The notes beneath the pieces were generated by a model. It saw only the letters and a program-made list of their open reading frames with translations, did not search any database and was not told where the DNA came from. Of a DNA stretch of 64,000 bases, positions 22,601 to 30,784 are shown piece by piece. The position numbers were made by a program, and so were the translations under genes. Positions within the stretch are counted from its first letter, which is position 1. Each line of letters begins with the position of its first letter. This DNA is from Nocardioides cynanchi (GTDB lineage Bacteria; Actinomycetota; Actinomycetes; Propionibacteriales; Nocardioidaceae). The DNA is taken from contig NZ_CP044344.1 in NCBI RefSeq assembly GCF_008761635.1, positions 186,001-250,000 of the forward strand, in the 5' to 3' direction.

Positions 22601-23941
22601 ATGAGCAGACGCGGGTCACTGGTGGCGGCCGCCTCGATGGTCGCCCTGGCACTGACGCTGGCGAGCGTGCAGCCGGCCACCGGCACGGGAGGCTCCTGGT
22701 CGGCACCGGTGGCGATGCCGAGGGCCGGCTTCGTCTTCGACAGTCACGTCGGGTCCGACTCGACCGGCGCCGTGACGGTGGCCTGGGAGGTCATGCCGGG
22801 CTGGCCCGATGCCGGGATCTGGGTCCGGCACCGTTCGCCCCTGGGGAAGTGGGGCAAGTCCGAGAACGTCGACCCGCTCGCGAGCCACTGGCTGGCGATG
22901 GACGAGGACCCTGCCGGCAACGTGTGCCTGCTGTACGCCCGCCGGCACCACGGGTTCGTGCCGACCGCCACCTGCGCCGGGCCGGACGGCGTGTTCTCGC
23001 CGCCGGCGACGCTGTCGGGTCGCACGCCGTACACCGACTACCACCTCGTCGTGGACGACCACGGGACCTGGACGGCCGCCTGGACCCAGCGCGACCCGGC
23101 CGGCCACCTGCGGATCGCCGCCGCTCGCAGGGTCGCGGGTGTCTGGACCGCACCGTCGCTGGTCAGCGATCGCCGGGAGGTCGTGGGGGACCTCGACCTC
23201 GACACCAGTCCCGAGGGCGTCGTCGTGCTGGCCTGGGCCGCTCACCCACGCGGGCAGCACGATGCTCCGTGGCGGATCCACGCCCGGGTCCGGGAGCCCG
23301 GGGTCGCCTGGGGGCCCGAGACCACGGTGTCCGGTCCGGGGGCGGAGATGCCCGCTGTCGCCGGCGGCCCGGGAGACCGTGCCCAGGTGGTGTGGGTCAG
23401 CACCCGCGACGGAGCCCAGCGGCTCCAGCAGCGCACCCACACCCCCACTGGCTGGGGCCGGTCCCGCACCGTGGTCGCCTCACCCCGCGGTCAGTCGAGG
23501 ATCTGGGCGGGAAGTGTGGCCACCGGCGGTCGCGGGACGATCGTCGTGACCTGGGAGCGGGTCCGGACCGACACCGTCCGCGGCGGCATCTACGCCCAGG
23601 TGTGTCAGCGCGACCGCTGTGGCCCTCGGCAGGCGCTCTCCCCGAGGAACGGCGCGAGCGATCCGCCCACGGCGGTGGTCAACCACGAGGGCGTCGTGTG
23701 GGTCCTCTGGCAGTGGAAGCTCCGGGCCCGGGTCATGGGGGACGGCTGGACACTCCAGGGGCGGGTTCACGAATCCGCGGGCGGATGGAGCACCCGGGCG
23801 GACGTGAGCGCCCCCGACGTGGTGGACCTCTTCCCGGCGTCGGCGACGCTGCTGCCGACGGGTCTGCCGGCGATCGCGTGGACCTCGTCGTTCCCTCAGC
23901 TGAACTACGCGTACAGCGCGATGTACTCGGAAGCACGCTGA
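22601..23941 (+). CDS. Secreted repeat protein of unknown function
   Basis: 446 residues with a Sec signal peptide (MSRRGSLVAAASMVALALTL...). The mature part consists of repeated ~45-60-residue units in which a strand such as GAVTVAWEV, GTWTAAWTQ, GVVVLAWAA, AQVVWVST, GTIVVTWER or GVVWVLWQW is followed by W-rich turns; this suggests a six- or seven-bladed beta-propeller. Start ATG 22601 follows GGAGG. No catalytic residues were recognised. It precedes the cobalamin riboswitch but has its own end and no evident link to it. Confidence 0.6.
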   Translation: MSRRGSLVAAASMVALALTLASVQPATGTGGSWSAPVAMPRAGFVFDSHVGSDSTGAVTVAWEVMPGWPDAGIWVRHRSPLGKWGKSENVDPLASHWLAMDEDPAGNVCLLYARRHHGFVPTATCAGPDGVFSPPATLSGRTPYTDYHLVVDDHGTWTAAWTQRDPAGHLRIAAARRVAGVWTAPSLVSDRREVVGDLDLDTSPEGVVVLAWAAHPRGQHDAPWRIHARVREPGVAWGPETTVSGPGAEMPAVAGGPGDRAQVVWVSTRDGAQRLQQRTHTPTGWGRSRTVVASPRGQSRIWAGSVATGGRGTIVVTWERVRTDTVRGGIYAQVCQRDRCGPRQALSPRNGASDPPTAVVNHEGVVWVLWQWKLRARVMGDGWTLQGRVHESAGGWSTRADVSAPDVVDLFPASATLLPTGLPAIAWTSSFPQLNYAYSAMYSEAR

Positions 23942-23967
23942 GCCCGCCCGGTCCGCAGGGAACGCGA

Positions 23968-23998
23968 TTGCCTGCCGGTCCGCTCGCGGCGCTATGCT
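23968..23998 (+). promoter_or_regulatory. Putative promoter of the cobalamin operon
   Basis: TTGCCT (23968-23973) and TATGCT (23993-23998) with a 19-bp spacer, just upstream of the riboswitch aptamer. The spacer is longer than ideal, so this is tentative. Confidence 0.4.
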
Positions 23999-24004
23999 GC
24001 GGCT

Positions 24005-24212
24005 GATCACACATCAATGCGCCCGTGGTGGGGGAAGCCGGTCCGAATCCGGCGCTGACCCGCAACCGTAGGCCCCGCTCTCCCGTACGACGGGAGCGAG
24101 GCGAGCCGGAACACCTGCCCCGACGCGTTCCGAACACACGCTGTCGTGGAAAGCAGCGGGTGGGCCCGCCCGATCATCGGCGCCTTCCCGCTGTCGCAGC
24201 GGGAAGGAAAGC
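24005..24212 (+). ncRNA. Cobalamin (AdoCbl-type) riboswitch leader
   Basis: The conserved core is unmistakable: GGGGAAGCCGGTCCGAATCC (24031-24050) followed by GGCGCTGACCCGCAACCGTA (24051-24070), and the B12 box GAGCCGGAACACCTGCC (24103-24119). The region between contains a hairpin (CTCCCGT / ACGGGAG) as expected for a variable stem. The 3' part ends in a strong hairpin that includes the ribosome binding site of the next gene, so control is probably translational. It places the whole downstream operon under B12 repression. Confidence 0.95.
24183..24207 (+). promoter_or_regulatory. Shine-Dalgarno-sequestering hairpin of the riboswitch
   Basis: CCTTCCCGCTG (24183-24193) pairs perfectly over 11 bp with CAGCGGGAAGG (24197-24207) around a TCG loop. 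The right arm contains GGGAAGG, the ribosome binding site five bases before ATG 24213. No T-run follows, which argues for translation control rather than termination. Confidence 0.75.
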
Positions 24213-25328
24213 ATGTCTCTCGTCCATCGCGCCTGCGTGGCGCTGCTCTCGACCGCCCTGGCGGCCTCCCTGGTCTCGGCCGGCGGCTCCGCCCAGGCGG
24301 TCTCCTCGTCGTCGCCCGCCGGTCACGGCGCCACCTGGCTCGCCGACCAGCTCGACGCCCAGGGCCTGATCCACAACCCGAACTTCGGGGGCTTCGACGA
24401 CTACGGCCTGACCATCGACACGACGCTGGCGCTCGTGGCCACCGGCGGACATCGCACCGACGTGGCCAAGGCGCGCACCGCGCTCTCGAAGCACGTCGAC
24501 GACTACACCACCGGAGCGGCGTTCGGGACCTCCGACGTCTTCGCGGGGGCGATCGCCAAGCTGCTGGTGCTCGCCCAGCAGACCGGGGGCGGAGCCCGCC
24601 ACTTCGGTGGCGCCAACCTCGTGCACCGGCTCGACCAGCGGGTGATCACGGCAGCGCCGGCGCGCGGTCGGATCCAGGACGTCGTCGACCCCACCAACAC
24701 GTTCGGCGCGGACTCGGCGAACACGATCGGCCAGGTCTTCGCCGCGCGCGGGCTGCTCGACGCAGGCAGTGACCTGGCTCCGTCGGTGCTCAGGTTCCTC
24801 CTGGAGCAGCAGTGCTCCCGGGGCTTCTTCCGGCTCGCCTTCACCTCCGACAAGACCGCGCCGAACCAGGGCTGTCGCGCCGGGGACGACTCGGACGCCG
24901 ACGTCACCGCCCTCGCCGTCATCGAGCTGGCCCCGGTCGCCCAGGGGCACCGCAAGCTCCGGCAGGCGCTCGCTGACGCGACTCGCTGGCTCAAGCGCCA
25001 GCAGGGGGCGAACGGCGCCCTGCACGGTGGCGCCAGCACCGATCCGGTGAACAGCAACACCACCGGCCTGGCCGGCTGGGCGTTCCGCACCGAGGGCGCC
25101 TGCTCCCGGGCCCGACGGGCCGCGACGTGGGTCCTCGACCTGCAGGTCTCCGGCGATGTCTCCGGTACGCCGCTGGCCGGCGAGCGGGGCGCTGTCGCCT
25201 ACGACCGGGCGGCCTTCGCAGCGGCCCGGCAGGACGGCATCACCAAGGCCACCCGCGACCAGTGGCGTCGCGCCACCGCCCAGGCGGCGCCCGCGCTCCT
25301 GGCGCTGAACGGCTGCCGGGCGGCGTGA
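24213..25328 (+). CDS. Secreted alpha/alpha-repeat protein, candidate cobalamin-binding barrel
   Basis: 371 residues with a Sec signal peptide (~30 residues). The mature protein has repeated helical units of the prenyltransferase/squalene-oxidase type: GATWLADQLDAQGLI, GLTIDTTLALVATGG, DSANTIGQVFAARGLLDAG, DADVTALAVIELAP, ATRWLKRQQGANGALHGG and SNTTGLAGWAFRT. This (alpha/alpha)6-barrel style is the fold of the N-terminal domain of animal intrinsic factor and transcobalamin. Being the first gene behind a B12 riboswitch and coupled to an ECF importer, it is inferred to bind B12 outside the cell. No catalytic aspartates of cyclases are seen. The binding role is inference. Confidence 0.7.
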   Translation: MSLVHRACVALLSTALAASLVSAGGSAQAVSSSSPAGHGATWLADQLDAQGLIHNPNFGGFDDYGLTIDTTLALVATGGHRTDVAKARTALSKHVDDYTTGAAFGTSDVFAGAIAKLLVLAQQTGGGARHFGGANLVHRLDQRVITAAPARGRIQDVVDPTNTFGADSANTIGQVFAARGLLDAGSDLAPSVLRFLLEQQCSRGFFRLAFTSDKTAPNQGCRAGDDSDADVTALAVIELAPVAQGHRKLRQALADATRWLKRQQGANGALHGGASTDPVNSNTTGLAGWAFRTEGACSRARRAATWVLDLQVSGDVSGTPLAGERGAVAYDRAAFAAARQDGITKATRDQWRRATAQAAPALLALNGCRAA

Positions 25329-26179
25329 CCCGCCACGTCGTACGCCTCGTCGCCGCGGCCCTCCTGGCCGCGGCGATGGGGCTCGGCGTACCCACCGCGG
25401 CCCAGGCGGCCACCTGCTCCTCCGCCCGCGGCGTGAGCGTCGTCGTCGACTTCCACCAGCTCGGTGGTGGGGTCCAGGCATCGTGCGACGCGGGCGGTGC
25501 CGGCGAGTACGCGGCCGCCCAGTTCGAGGACGCCGGGCACACCCTGACCTACGTGCAGAACGAGCCGTTCGTGTGCCGGGTCGACGGCGTGCCGTCCACC
25601 GATCCGTGCGTCCGGACCCCGCCCGCGGACGCCTACTGGTCGCTCTGGTGGTCGGACGGCACCTCGGGCACGTGGCACTTCGCCACGACCGGGGTGGCGT
25701 CGCTGAAGGTCCCGGCGGGTGGGTACGTCGCCCTGTCCTGGCAGTCCGGAAACGCCCAGACGCCACCGGGAGTTGCCCCGAAGGCGCATCCCGCAGGGTC
25801 CCCGTCGCCCTCGCCCTCCCACTCGCCCTCACCGAGCGGCCAGCCGAGCACGGCTCCGTCGACTCCGAGCACCGCCCCGCCCGGGACGCCGACCAGCGCA
25901 CCGACCAGCGCGGCGACCTCGTCATCGCCGACCACGTCGGCCACGCCGCAGGGAAAGACGCACCCGAAGCGCCACCGGACGAAGCAAGCCGGTGGGCACC
26001 ACCATCCCAGCGACCCGCCGTCGCCGGCCGGGCACGCCGACGCGGCGGCCACGACCACTCCGGTCGCCGCCTCCGGCTCCGGGCTTCCCGGCTGGGTCGC
26101 CCCGGGGCTGGTCGTCCTGCTGTTCGCCGCCACGGCCGCCGTGGTCGTCGTACGACGCGCCGGTTCCGGCGGCGAGTGA
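25325..26179 (+). CDS. Secreted, membrane-anchored beta-domain protein (DUF4430/transcobalamin C-terminal-like)
   Basis: 284 residues from GTG 25325, which overlaps the previous stop by four bases. Signal peptide (residues 1-~32), then a compact ~110-residue domain with four cysteines and PPADAYWSLWWSDGTSG...GYVALSW, reminiscent of the GYYW/W pattern of DUF4430, the beta domain of transcobalamin. A Pro/Ser/Thr-rich linker of about 90 residues follows (SPSPSPSHSPSPSGQPST), then one C-terminal TM helix (GWVAPGLVVLLFAATAAVVVV) and RRAGSGGE. The layout fits a cell-surface docking part that works with the barrel protein. The DUF4430 relation is by motif only. Confidence 0.65.
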   Translation: MTRHVVRLVAAALLAAAMGLGVPTAAQAATCSSARGVSVVVDFHQLGGGVQASCDAGGAGEYAAAQFEDAGHTLTYVQNEPFVCRVDGVPSTDPCVRTPPADAYWSLWWSDGTSGTWHFATTGVASLKVPAGGYVALSWQSGNAQTPPGVAPKAHPAGSPSPSPSHSPSPSGQPSTAPSTPSTAPPGTPTSAPTSAATSSSPTTSATPQGKTHPKRHRTKQAGGHHHPSDPPSPAGHADAAATTTPVAASGSGLPGWVAPGLVVLLFAATAAVVVVRRAGSGGE

Positions 26180-27285
26180 TGCGCGCCCGCCTCGCCGTGG
26201 CCCGCCTGCCGCGTGACCTGCACCCGGTCGCCTGGTGGTGCTGGTCGGTGGGGCTGGCCGTTGCCGCGTCCCAGACCACCAACCCCTGGCTGCTCCTGCT
26301 GCTGATCGGGGTCGCCTGCCTGGCCGTCGCGGCGCGGCGCAGCGCCCAGCCCTGGGCGAACTCCTTCCGGCTCTACCTCTGGCTGGGCGTGGTGATCGTG
26401 GTGATCCGGGTCGGCTTCCGGATCCTCCTCGGCGGGTCCGACGGCGGTCAGGGCCACGCGCTGGTCGACCTGCCCGAGGTCCCCTTGCCGCACTGGGCTC
26501 TGGGCCTCCACCTGCTCGGGCCGGTGACCCAGGAGGCCCTGCTCGCCGGGCTCTACGACGGGCTCCGGCTGGCGGCGATCGTGATCTGCATCGGCGCCGC
26601 CAACGCGCTGGCCAACCCCAAGCGGCTGCTGCGCTCGGTACCGCCCGCCCTCTACGAGATCGGCAGCGCCCTGGTGGTGGCGGTCACCGTGCTCCCGCAG
26701 CTGGTCGACAGCGTCCGTCGGGTCCGGGCCGCGCAGGCGCTGCGCGGCGGAGAGACCGGCCGGGTGCGCGGCCTGCGCCGACTCCTGGTGCCGGTGCTCG
26801 AGGACGCCCTCGAGCGGTCCCTGTCGCTGGCGGCCGGCATGGACACGCGCGGCTACGGCCGGACCTCGGGCGCCTCGCCGCGCGAGCGTCGTACCACCGG
26901 AACGCTGATGGTCCTGGGCCTCTGCGGTCTCTGCGTCGGCGTGTACGCCGGCCTCGACGGCACCACTCCCGACTGGCTCGGCCGGCCGATGCTGCTGGCC
27001 GGGTTGGTGGCCTCGGTGGTGGGCATGTACACCGCCGGGCGTCGGGTCGGACGCACCCGCTACCGGCCGGCGCCGTGGCTGTGGCCGGAGCTGGCCGTCG
27101 CGCTCTCGGGCGTCCTGGTCGGCACGTCCGGCTGGTGGATGTCGCGGCACCAGCTGACGATCGCCTACCCGTCGCTCACGGTGGCGCCGGCCCTCAGCGG
27201 GCTGGCTGTCGCCGCCGCCGCGGCCGGTCTCGCCGGTGCGCTCTGCGCACCACCGGCCGTCGTCCCTCCCGGGGGTACGGCGTGA
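26179..27285 (+). CDS. ecfT: ECF transporter transmembrane component EcfT
   Basis: 368 residues with about seven to eight hydrophobic segments. Family marks: LHPVAWWCWSVGLAVAASQTTNPWLLLLL at the N terminus, ALANPKRLLRSVPPALYEIGSALVVAV, and the coupling-helix motifs AQALRGG and AAGMDTRGYGR that contact the ATPases. It is longer than usual (about 260) because of a C-terminal extension with extra TM segments. ATG 26179 overlaps the preceding stop (TGATG), and its stop overlaps the ecfA start. Confidence 0.88.
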   Translation: MRARLAVARLPRDLHPVAWWCWSVGLAVAASQTTNPWLLLLLIGVACLAVAARRSAQPWANSFRLYLWLGVVIVVIRVGFRILLGGSDGGQGHALVDLPEVPLPHWALGLHLLGPVTQEALLAGLYDGLRLAAIVICIGAANALANPKRLLRSVPPALYEIGSALVVAVTVLPQLVDSVRRVRAAQALRGGETGRVRGLRRLLVPVLEDALERSLSLAAGMDTRGYGRTSGASPRERRTTGTLMVLGLCGLCVGVYAGLDGTTPDWLGRPMLLAGLVASVVGMYTAGRRVGRTRYRPAPWLWPELAVALSGVLVGTSGWWMSRHQLTIAYPSLTVAPALSGLAVAAAAAGLAGALCAPPAVVPPGGTA

Positions 27286-28865
27286 TCGAGCTGCGCGAGA
27301 TCTCGTTCCGGTACGACGACGACAGCGTCCCGGTGCTGCGCGACGTCGACCTCGCGATCGACGAGGGGGAGCTGCTCGTGGTCTCCGGCCGGACCGGCGT
27401 CGGCAAGTCGACGCTGCTCGGGGTGGTGACCGGGCTGGTGCCGCGCTTCAGCGGCGGCACCCTGTCCGGCGACGTGCGCGTCGACGACCGGTCGGTGGTG
27501 CACCAGCCGCCTCGGGAGCGGGCGCACCTGGTCGGCTACGTCGGCCAGGACCCGGTCGCCGGCTTCGTCACCGACACCGTCGAGGAGGAGCTCGCCTACG
27601 GCATGGAGCAGCTCGGCCTCCCTGCCGACACGATGCGCCGTCGGGTCGAGGAGACCCTCGACCTGCTCGGCATCGCCGAGCTGCGGGCCCGCGACCTGCA
27701 CCACCTGTCCGGCGGCGAGCAGCAGCGGGTGGCGATCGGGTCGGTGCTGACGATGCACCCGCGGCTGCTCGTGCTCGACGAACCCACCTCGGCCCTCGAC
27801 CCGACCGCCGCCGAGGAGGTGCTGGCCACCCTGGCCCGACTGGTCCACGACCTCGGCGTCTCGGTGCTGATGGCCGAGCACCGGCTCGAGCGGGTGGTGC
27901 CCTTCGCCGACCGGCTGGTGCTGCTGACCGGAGGCGGGTCCGTACACGACGGCCCGCCGGCCGAGATGCTGGCCTGCTCGCCCGTCGTACCCCCGATCGT
28001 CGAGCTCGGCCGTGCGCTCGGCTGGTCGCCGCTGCCGGTGAGCGTGCGCGAGGCGCGGCGCCTGGCACGAGGCCTCGACCTCGGACCGGCGCCGAGCCTC
28101 CCACCCACCTCGCCGTCGAGGTCGTCCGGCGAGCCGGTGCTGTCCGCCGAGCACCTCACGGTGATGCGCGGCGGCACCGTCGCGCTCCGGGAGGTGGCCG
28201 TGACCCTGGACGCCGCGACCGTGACCGCGCTGATGGGCCGCAACGGCTCCGGCAAGTCCACCCTGCTCTGGACCCTCCAGGGTGGCCAGGCGCGCCGGGC
28301 GGGAACGGTCGCGATCGGCCAGGCCGACCCGGCCGACCTGCCCGCCGCGGAACGGCGGGCGCTGGTCGGGCTGGTGCCGCAGACCGCGGCCGACCTGCTC
28401 TACCTGGAGACGGTGGCCGAGGAGTGCGCTGCCGCCGACCGGGGAGCGGCGCCGGGGGAGTGCCGCGCCCTGCTCGACCGGATGGTGCCCGGGGTGCCCG
28501 ACGACGCCCACCCCCGTGACCTCTCCGAGGGCCAGCGGCTGGCCCTGGCCCTGGCGGTGGTGCTGGTCGGACGACCACCGGTCGTCCTGCTCGACGAGCC
28601 GACCCGGGGTCTGGACTACCCGGCCAAGGCCGCCCTGGCCGCAATCCTGCGTCGGGTGGCCGACGAAAATCGGGCGGTCGTTGTGGCCACCCACGACGTG
28701 GAGTTCGCGGCGCTGGCCGCCGACCAGGTGGTGGTCCTGGCCGACGGCGAGGTCGTCTCGTCGGGGCCGACCCGTCGGGTGCTGACCGAGTCGCCGGCCT
28801 TCGCTCCGCAGGTCACCAAGATCCTCGGGCCGGGCTGGCTGCGCGTCGACGAGGTGCCGCGATGA
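27282..28865 (+). CDS. ecfA: ECF transporter ATPase, two nucleotide-binding domains fused
   Basis: 527 residues, roughly EcfA1 and EcfA2 in one chain. NBD1: Walker A GRTGVGKST (K42), signature LSGGEQQRVA (142-151), Walker B LLVLDEPTSALDP. NBD2: Walker A GRNGSGKST (K325), degenerate signature LSEGQRLALA (414-423), Walker B VVLLDEPTRGLD, switch His in VVATHDVEF. GTG 27282 overlaps the ecfT stop by four bases. Fused double ATPases occur in several actinobacterial ECF systems. Energises the importer. Confidence 0.92.
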   Translation: MIELREISFRYDDDSVPVLRDVDLAIDEGELLVVSGRTGVGKSTLLGVVTGLVPRFSGGTLSGDVRVDDRSVVHQPPRERAHLVGYVGQDPVAGFVTDTVEEELAYGMEQLGLPADTMRRRVEETLDLLGIAELRARDLHHLSGGEQQRVAIGSVLTMHPRLLVLDEPTSALDPTAAEEVLATLARLVHDLGVSVLMAEHRLERVVPFADRLVLLTGGGSVHDGPPAEMLACSPVVPPIVELGRALGWSPLPVSVREARRLARGLDLGPAPSLPPTSPSRSSGEPVLSAEHLTVMRGGTVALREVAVTLDAATVTALMGRNGSGKSTLLWTLQGGQARRAGTVAIGQADPADLPAAERRALVGLVPQTAADLLYLETVAEECAAADRGAAPGECRALLDRMVPGVPDDAHPRDLSEGQRLALALAVVLVGRPPVVLLDEPTRGLDYPAKAALAAILRRVADENRAVVVATHDVEFAALAADQVVVLADGEVVSSGPTRRVLTESPAFAPQVTKILGPGWLRVDEVPR

Positions 28866-29785
28866 GCCGGCTCCACGCCGTACCCCTGGGCCGGCGGTCC
28901 GCCCTCGTGCTGACCGTGGCCTCCGTCGCCGGGCTGATGATGCTCGCCTGGCCGCTGCTCGTGCGCAGCCCCGACGGTGGACAGGTCGGGCCGCCTTTCG
29001 TCTTCCTGGCGCTGCTGCCGGTGGTGATCGCGGTGGTGCTCTCGGAGGTGACCGAGGGCGGTCTCGACCCGCGGGTGCTGGCGGTGCTCGGGGTGCTCAC
29101 CGCCGTGAACGCCGTGCTCCGCGGCCTCTCCGCCGGCACCGCCGGCGTCGAGCTGGTGTTCTTCCTGCTGATCCTGGCCGGCCGGGTCTTCGGCCCGGGC
29201 TTCGGCTTCGTGCTCGGCTGCACGTCGCTGTTCGCCTCCGCGCTGCTGACCGGCGGCGTCGGGCCGTGGCTGCCGTTCCAGATGCTCTGCTCGGCCTGGG
29301 TCGGGATGGGCGCCGGGCTGCTCCCCGGCCGGGTCACCGGCCGCGCCGAGATCGCGATGCTGGCGGCGTACGGCGTGGTGTCGGCGTACGCCTTCGGGAT
29401 CTTGATGAACCTCTCCTCCTGGCCGTTCGTGCTCGGCATCGCGGTGCCCGGGCACACCGGGATCTCGTTCGTGGCCGGTGACCCCCTCGGCGCGAACCTC
29501 CACCGCTTCCTGGTGTTCACCCTGATCACCTCGACCGGCTCCTTCGACACCGGACGTGCGATCACCACGGCGGTCGCGATCGCCCTGCTAGGCCCGGCCG
29601 TGCTGACCACGCTGCGGAGGGCCGCCCGGCGGGCCGTCGTGGTGGGCGTCGCGGCCGGCGACCGGGAAACCTCGTTGCCGCCGCCCGACTCGGCCCCTAG
29701 CGTGAGCCTTCCGGACGAGAGAGAGGAGGCCGCGATGTCCACGCCGCACTCCGGCCTCCGGGACGAGGCCGGTTCCCAGATCTGA
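28862..29785 (+). CDS. ECF transporter S component, probably cobalamin-specific
   Basis: 307 residues, ATGA overlap with ecfA. Six or so TM segments; conserved runs include LLPVVIAVVLSEVTEGGLD, VFFLLILAGRVFGPGFGFVLG and GPWLPFQMLCSAWVGMGAGLLP, typical of actinobacterial S components of the CbrT-like group. Cobalamin specificity is inferred from the riboswitch at the head of the operon. The last ~45 residues (DRETSLPPPDSAPS...) are hydrophilic and unlike an S component; an apparent promoter and an internal ATG with a strong ribosome site lie in this tail. Confidence 0.85.
   Translation: MSRLHAVPLGRRSALVLTVASVAGLMMLAWPLLVRSPDGGQVGPPFVFLALLPVVIAVVLSEVTEGGLDPRVLAVLGVLTAVNAVLRGLSAGTAGVELVFFLLILAGRVFGPGFGFVLGCTSLFASALLTGGVGPWLPFQMLCSAWVGMGAGLLPGRVTGRAEIAMLAAYGVVSAYAFGILMNLSSWPFVLGIAVPGHTGISFVAGDPLGANLHRFLVFTLITSTGSFDTGRAITTAVAIALLGPAVLTTLRRAARRAVVVGVAAGDRETSLPPPDSAPSVSLPDEREEAAMSTPHSGLRDEAGSQI
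29675..29703 (+). promoter_or_regulatory. Putative internal promoter at the end of the ECF operon
   Basis: TTGCCG (29675-29680), 17 bp, TAGCGT (29698-29703), inside the tail of the S-component gene. Downstream GAGAGGAGG precedes an in-frame ATG at 29735. It could drive the GNAT gene independently of the riboswitch. Confidence 0.45.
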
Positions 29786-29793
29786 GGAACCCC

Positions 29794-30744
29794 ATGTCTG
29801 CTCTGCAGTTCTTCCAGCCCGCCACCACCGATCAGGCGATCGCCTTGCTCGCGGCCAGCCCGCTGCCGGTCGACTCACCCACCCAGCACCGGATCCGCGG
29901 TGACGGCCATCTCGTCGACGCCTTCGAGTCCGGGCGTCGGCGCCCGGAATGGGTGTGGGCCGTCCGTCGTGACGACGACCCGGCCGTGCTCGGCGTCGTC
30001 GCCGCCTTCGGCGCGCCCGACGGCTCGCGGGTCTGGCTGCTGGACCACTTCGGCCTCCCGACCGACCCGGCGACCGCCCACGAGCTGGTCGCCGTGGCCT
30101 CGCGGGCAGCCTGGGCGGCCGGGGCCGAGGAGGCGGGGATCTTTGCTCCGGCGGGCTCCACCGTCGACGACCACGCGCTCGCGCACCTGGTCGAGCCGCT
30201 GCGCGACGCCGGCTGGGTGCTGCTCGTCGAGCGCCGGCACTACGAGTTCGAGCCGGCCGATGACCTGGGGTCGGACGTCGGGACCGGGCTCCGCTTCGAG
30301 CGGATGGTCGACCCCGCCGACCCGCGGTTGGCCGCCTGCCACCGCGAGGTCATGCGCGACACCCTGGACGAGCACGACCGCGTGTTGGTCGAGCGCGTCG
30401 GCTTTGACCGGGCGTGCCGCGAGAGCCTGGCCTTCCTCCTGGATGCCGACCCGGTCGACTGCATCCATCTGGCCCAGGACGCCACGGGTGAGGTCGTGGG
30501 CCTGGTCTCGGGTCGCTCGATGCCGACGGGGCGCGCGTTCGTGCTCTTCGTCGGCGTGGGCCGAGAGCACCGGGGCCGGGGCTACGGGCGGCAGCTGCTC
30601 GCGTGGCAGACCCGCGAGCTGGTCGCCGGCGGTGCTCACACCCTGGTCGCGGACACCGACAACGCCAACGTCCCGATGGCCCGGGCGTTCGCCGACGTCG
30701 GCTGGCCCCAGACCGAGACCCGGATCGACCTCGTGCCGCGATGA
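29794..30744 (+). CDS. GNAT-family N-acetyltransferase
   Basis: 316 residues. The C-terminal half has the acetyl-CoA motif A, FVGVGREHRGRGYGRQLLAW (Q/RxxGxG/A), followed by TLVADTDNANVPMARAFADVGW, the motif B asparagine region. The N-terminal half looks like a second, degenerate GNAT lobe (LDHFGLPTDPATAHELVAVASRAAW). Acceptor unknown. It starts 9 bp after the S-component stop but is unlikely to be part of B12 uptake; an internal promoter may separate it. Confidence 0.82.
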   Translation: MSALQFFQPATTDQAIALLAASPLPVDSPTQHRIRGDGHLVDAFESGRRRPEWVWAVRRDDDPAVLGVVAAFGAPDGSRVWLLDHFGLPTDPATAHELVAVASRAAWAAGAEEAGIFAPAGSTVDDHALAHLVEPLRDAGWVLLVERRHYEFEPADDLGSDVGTGLRFERMVDPADPRLAACHREVMRDTLDEHDRVLVERVGFDRACRESLAFLLDADPVDCIHLAQDATGEVVGLVSGRSMPTGRAFVLFVGVGREHRGRGYGRQLLAWQTRELVAGGAHTLVADTDNANVPMARAFADVGWPQTETRIDLVPR

Positions 30745-30784
30745 ACCGGCACCGGGGCCGGCCCGGGGGACGACGGGGCCGGGC

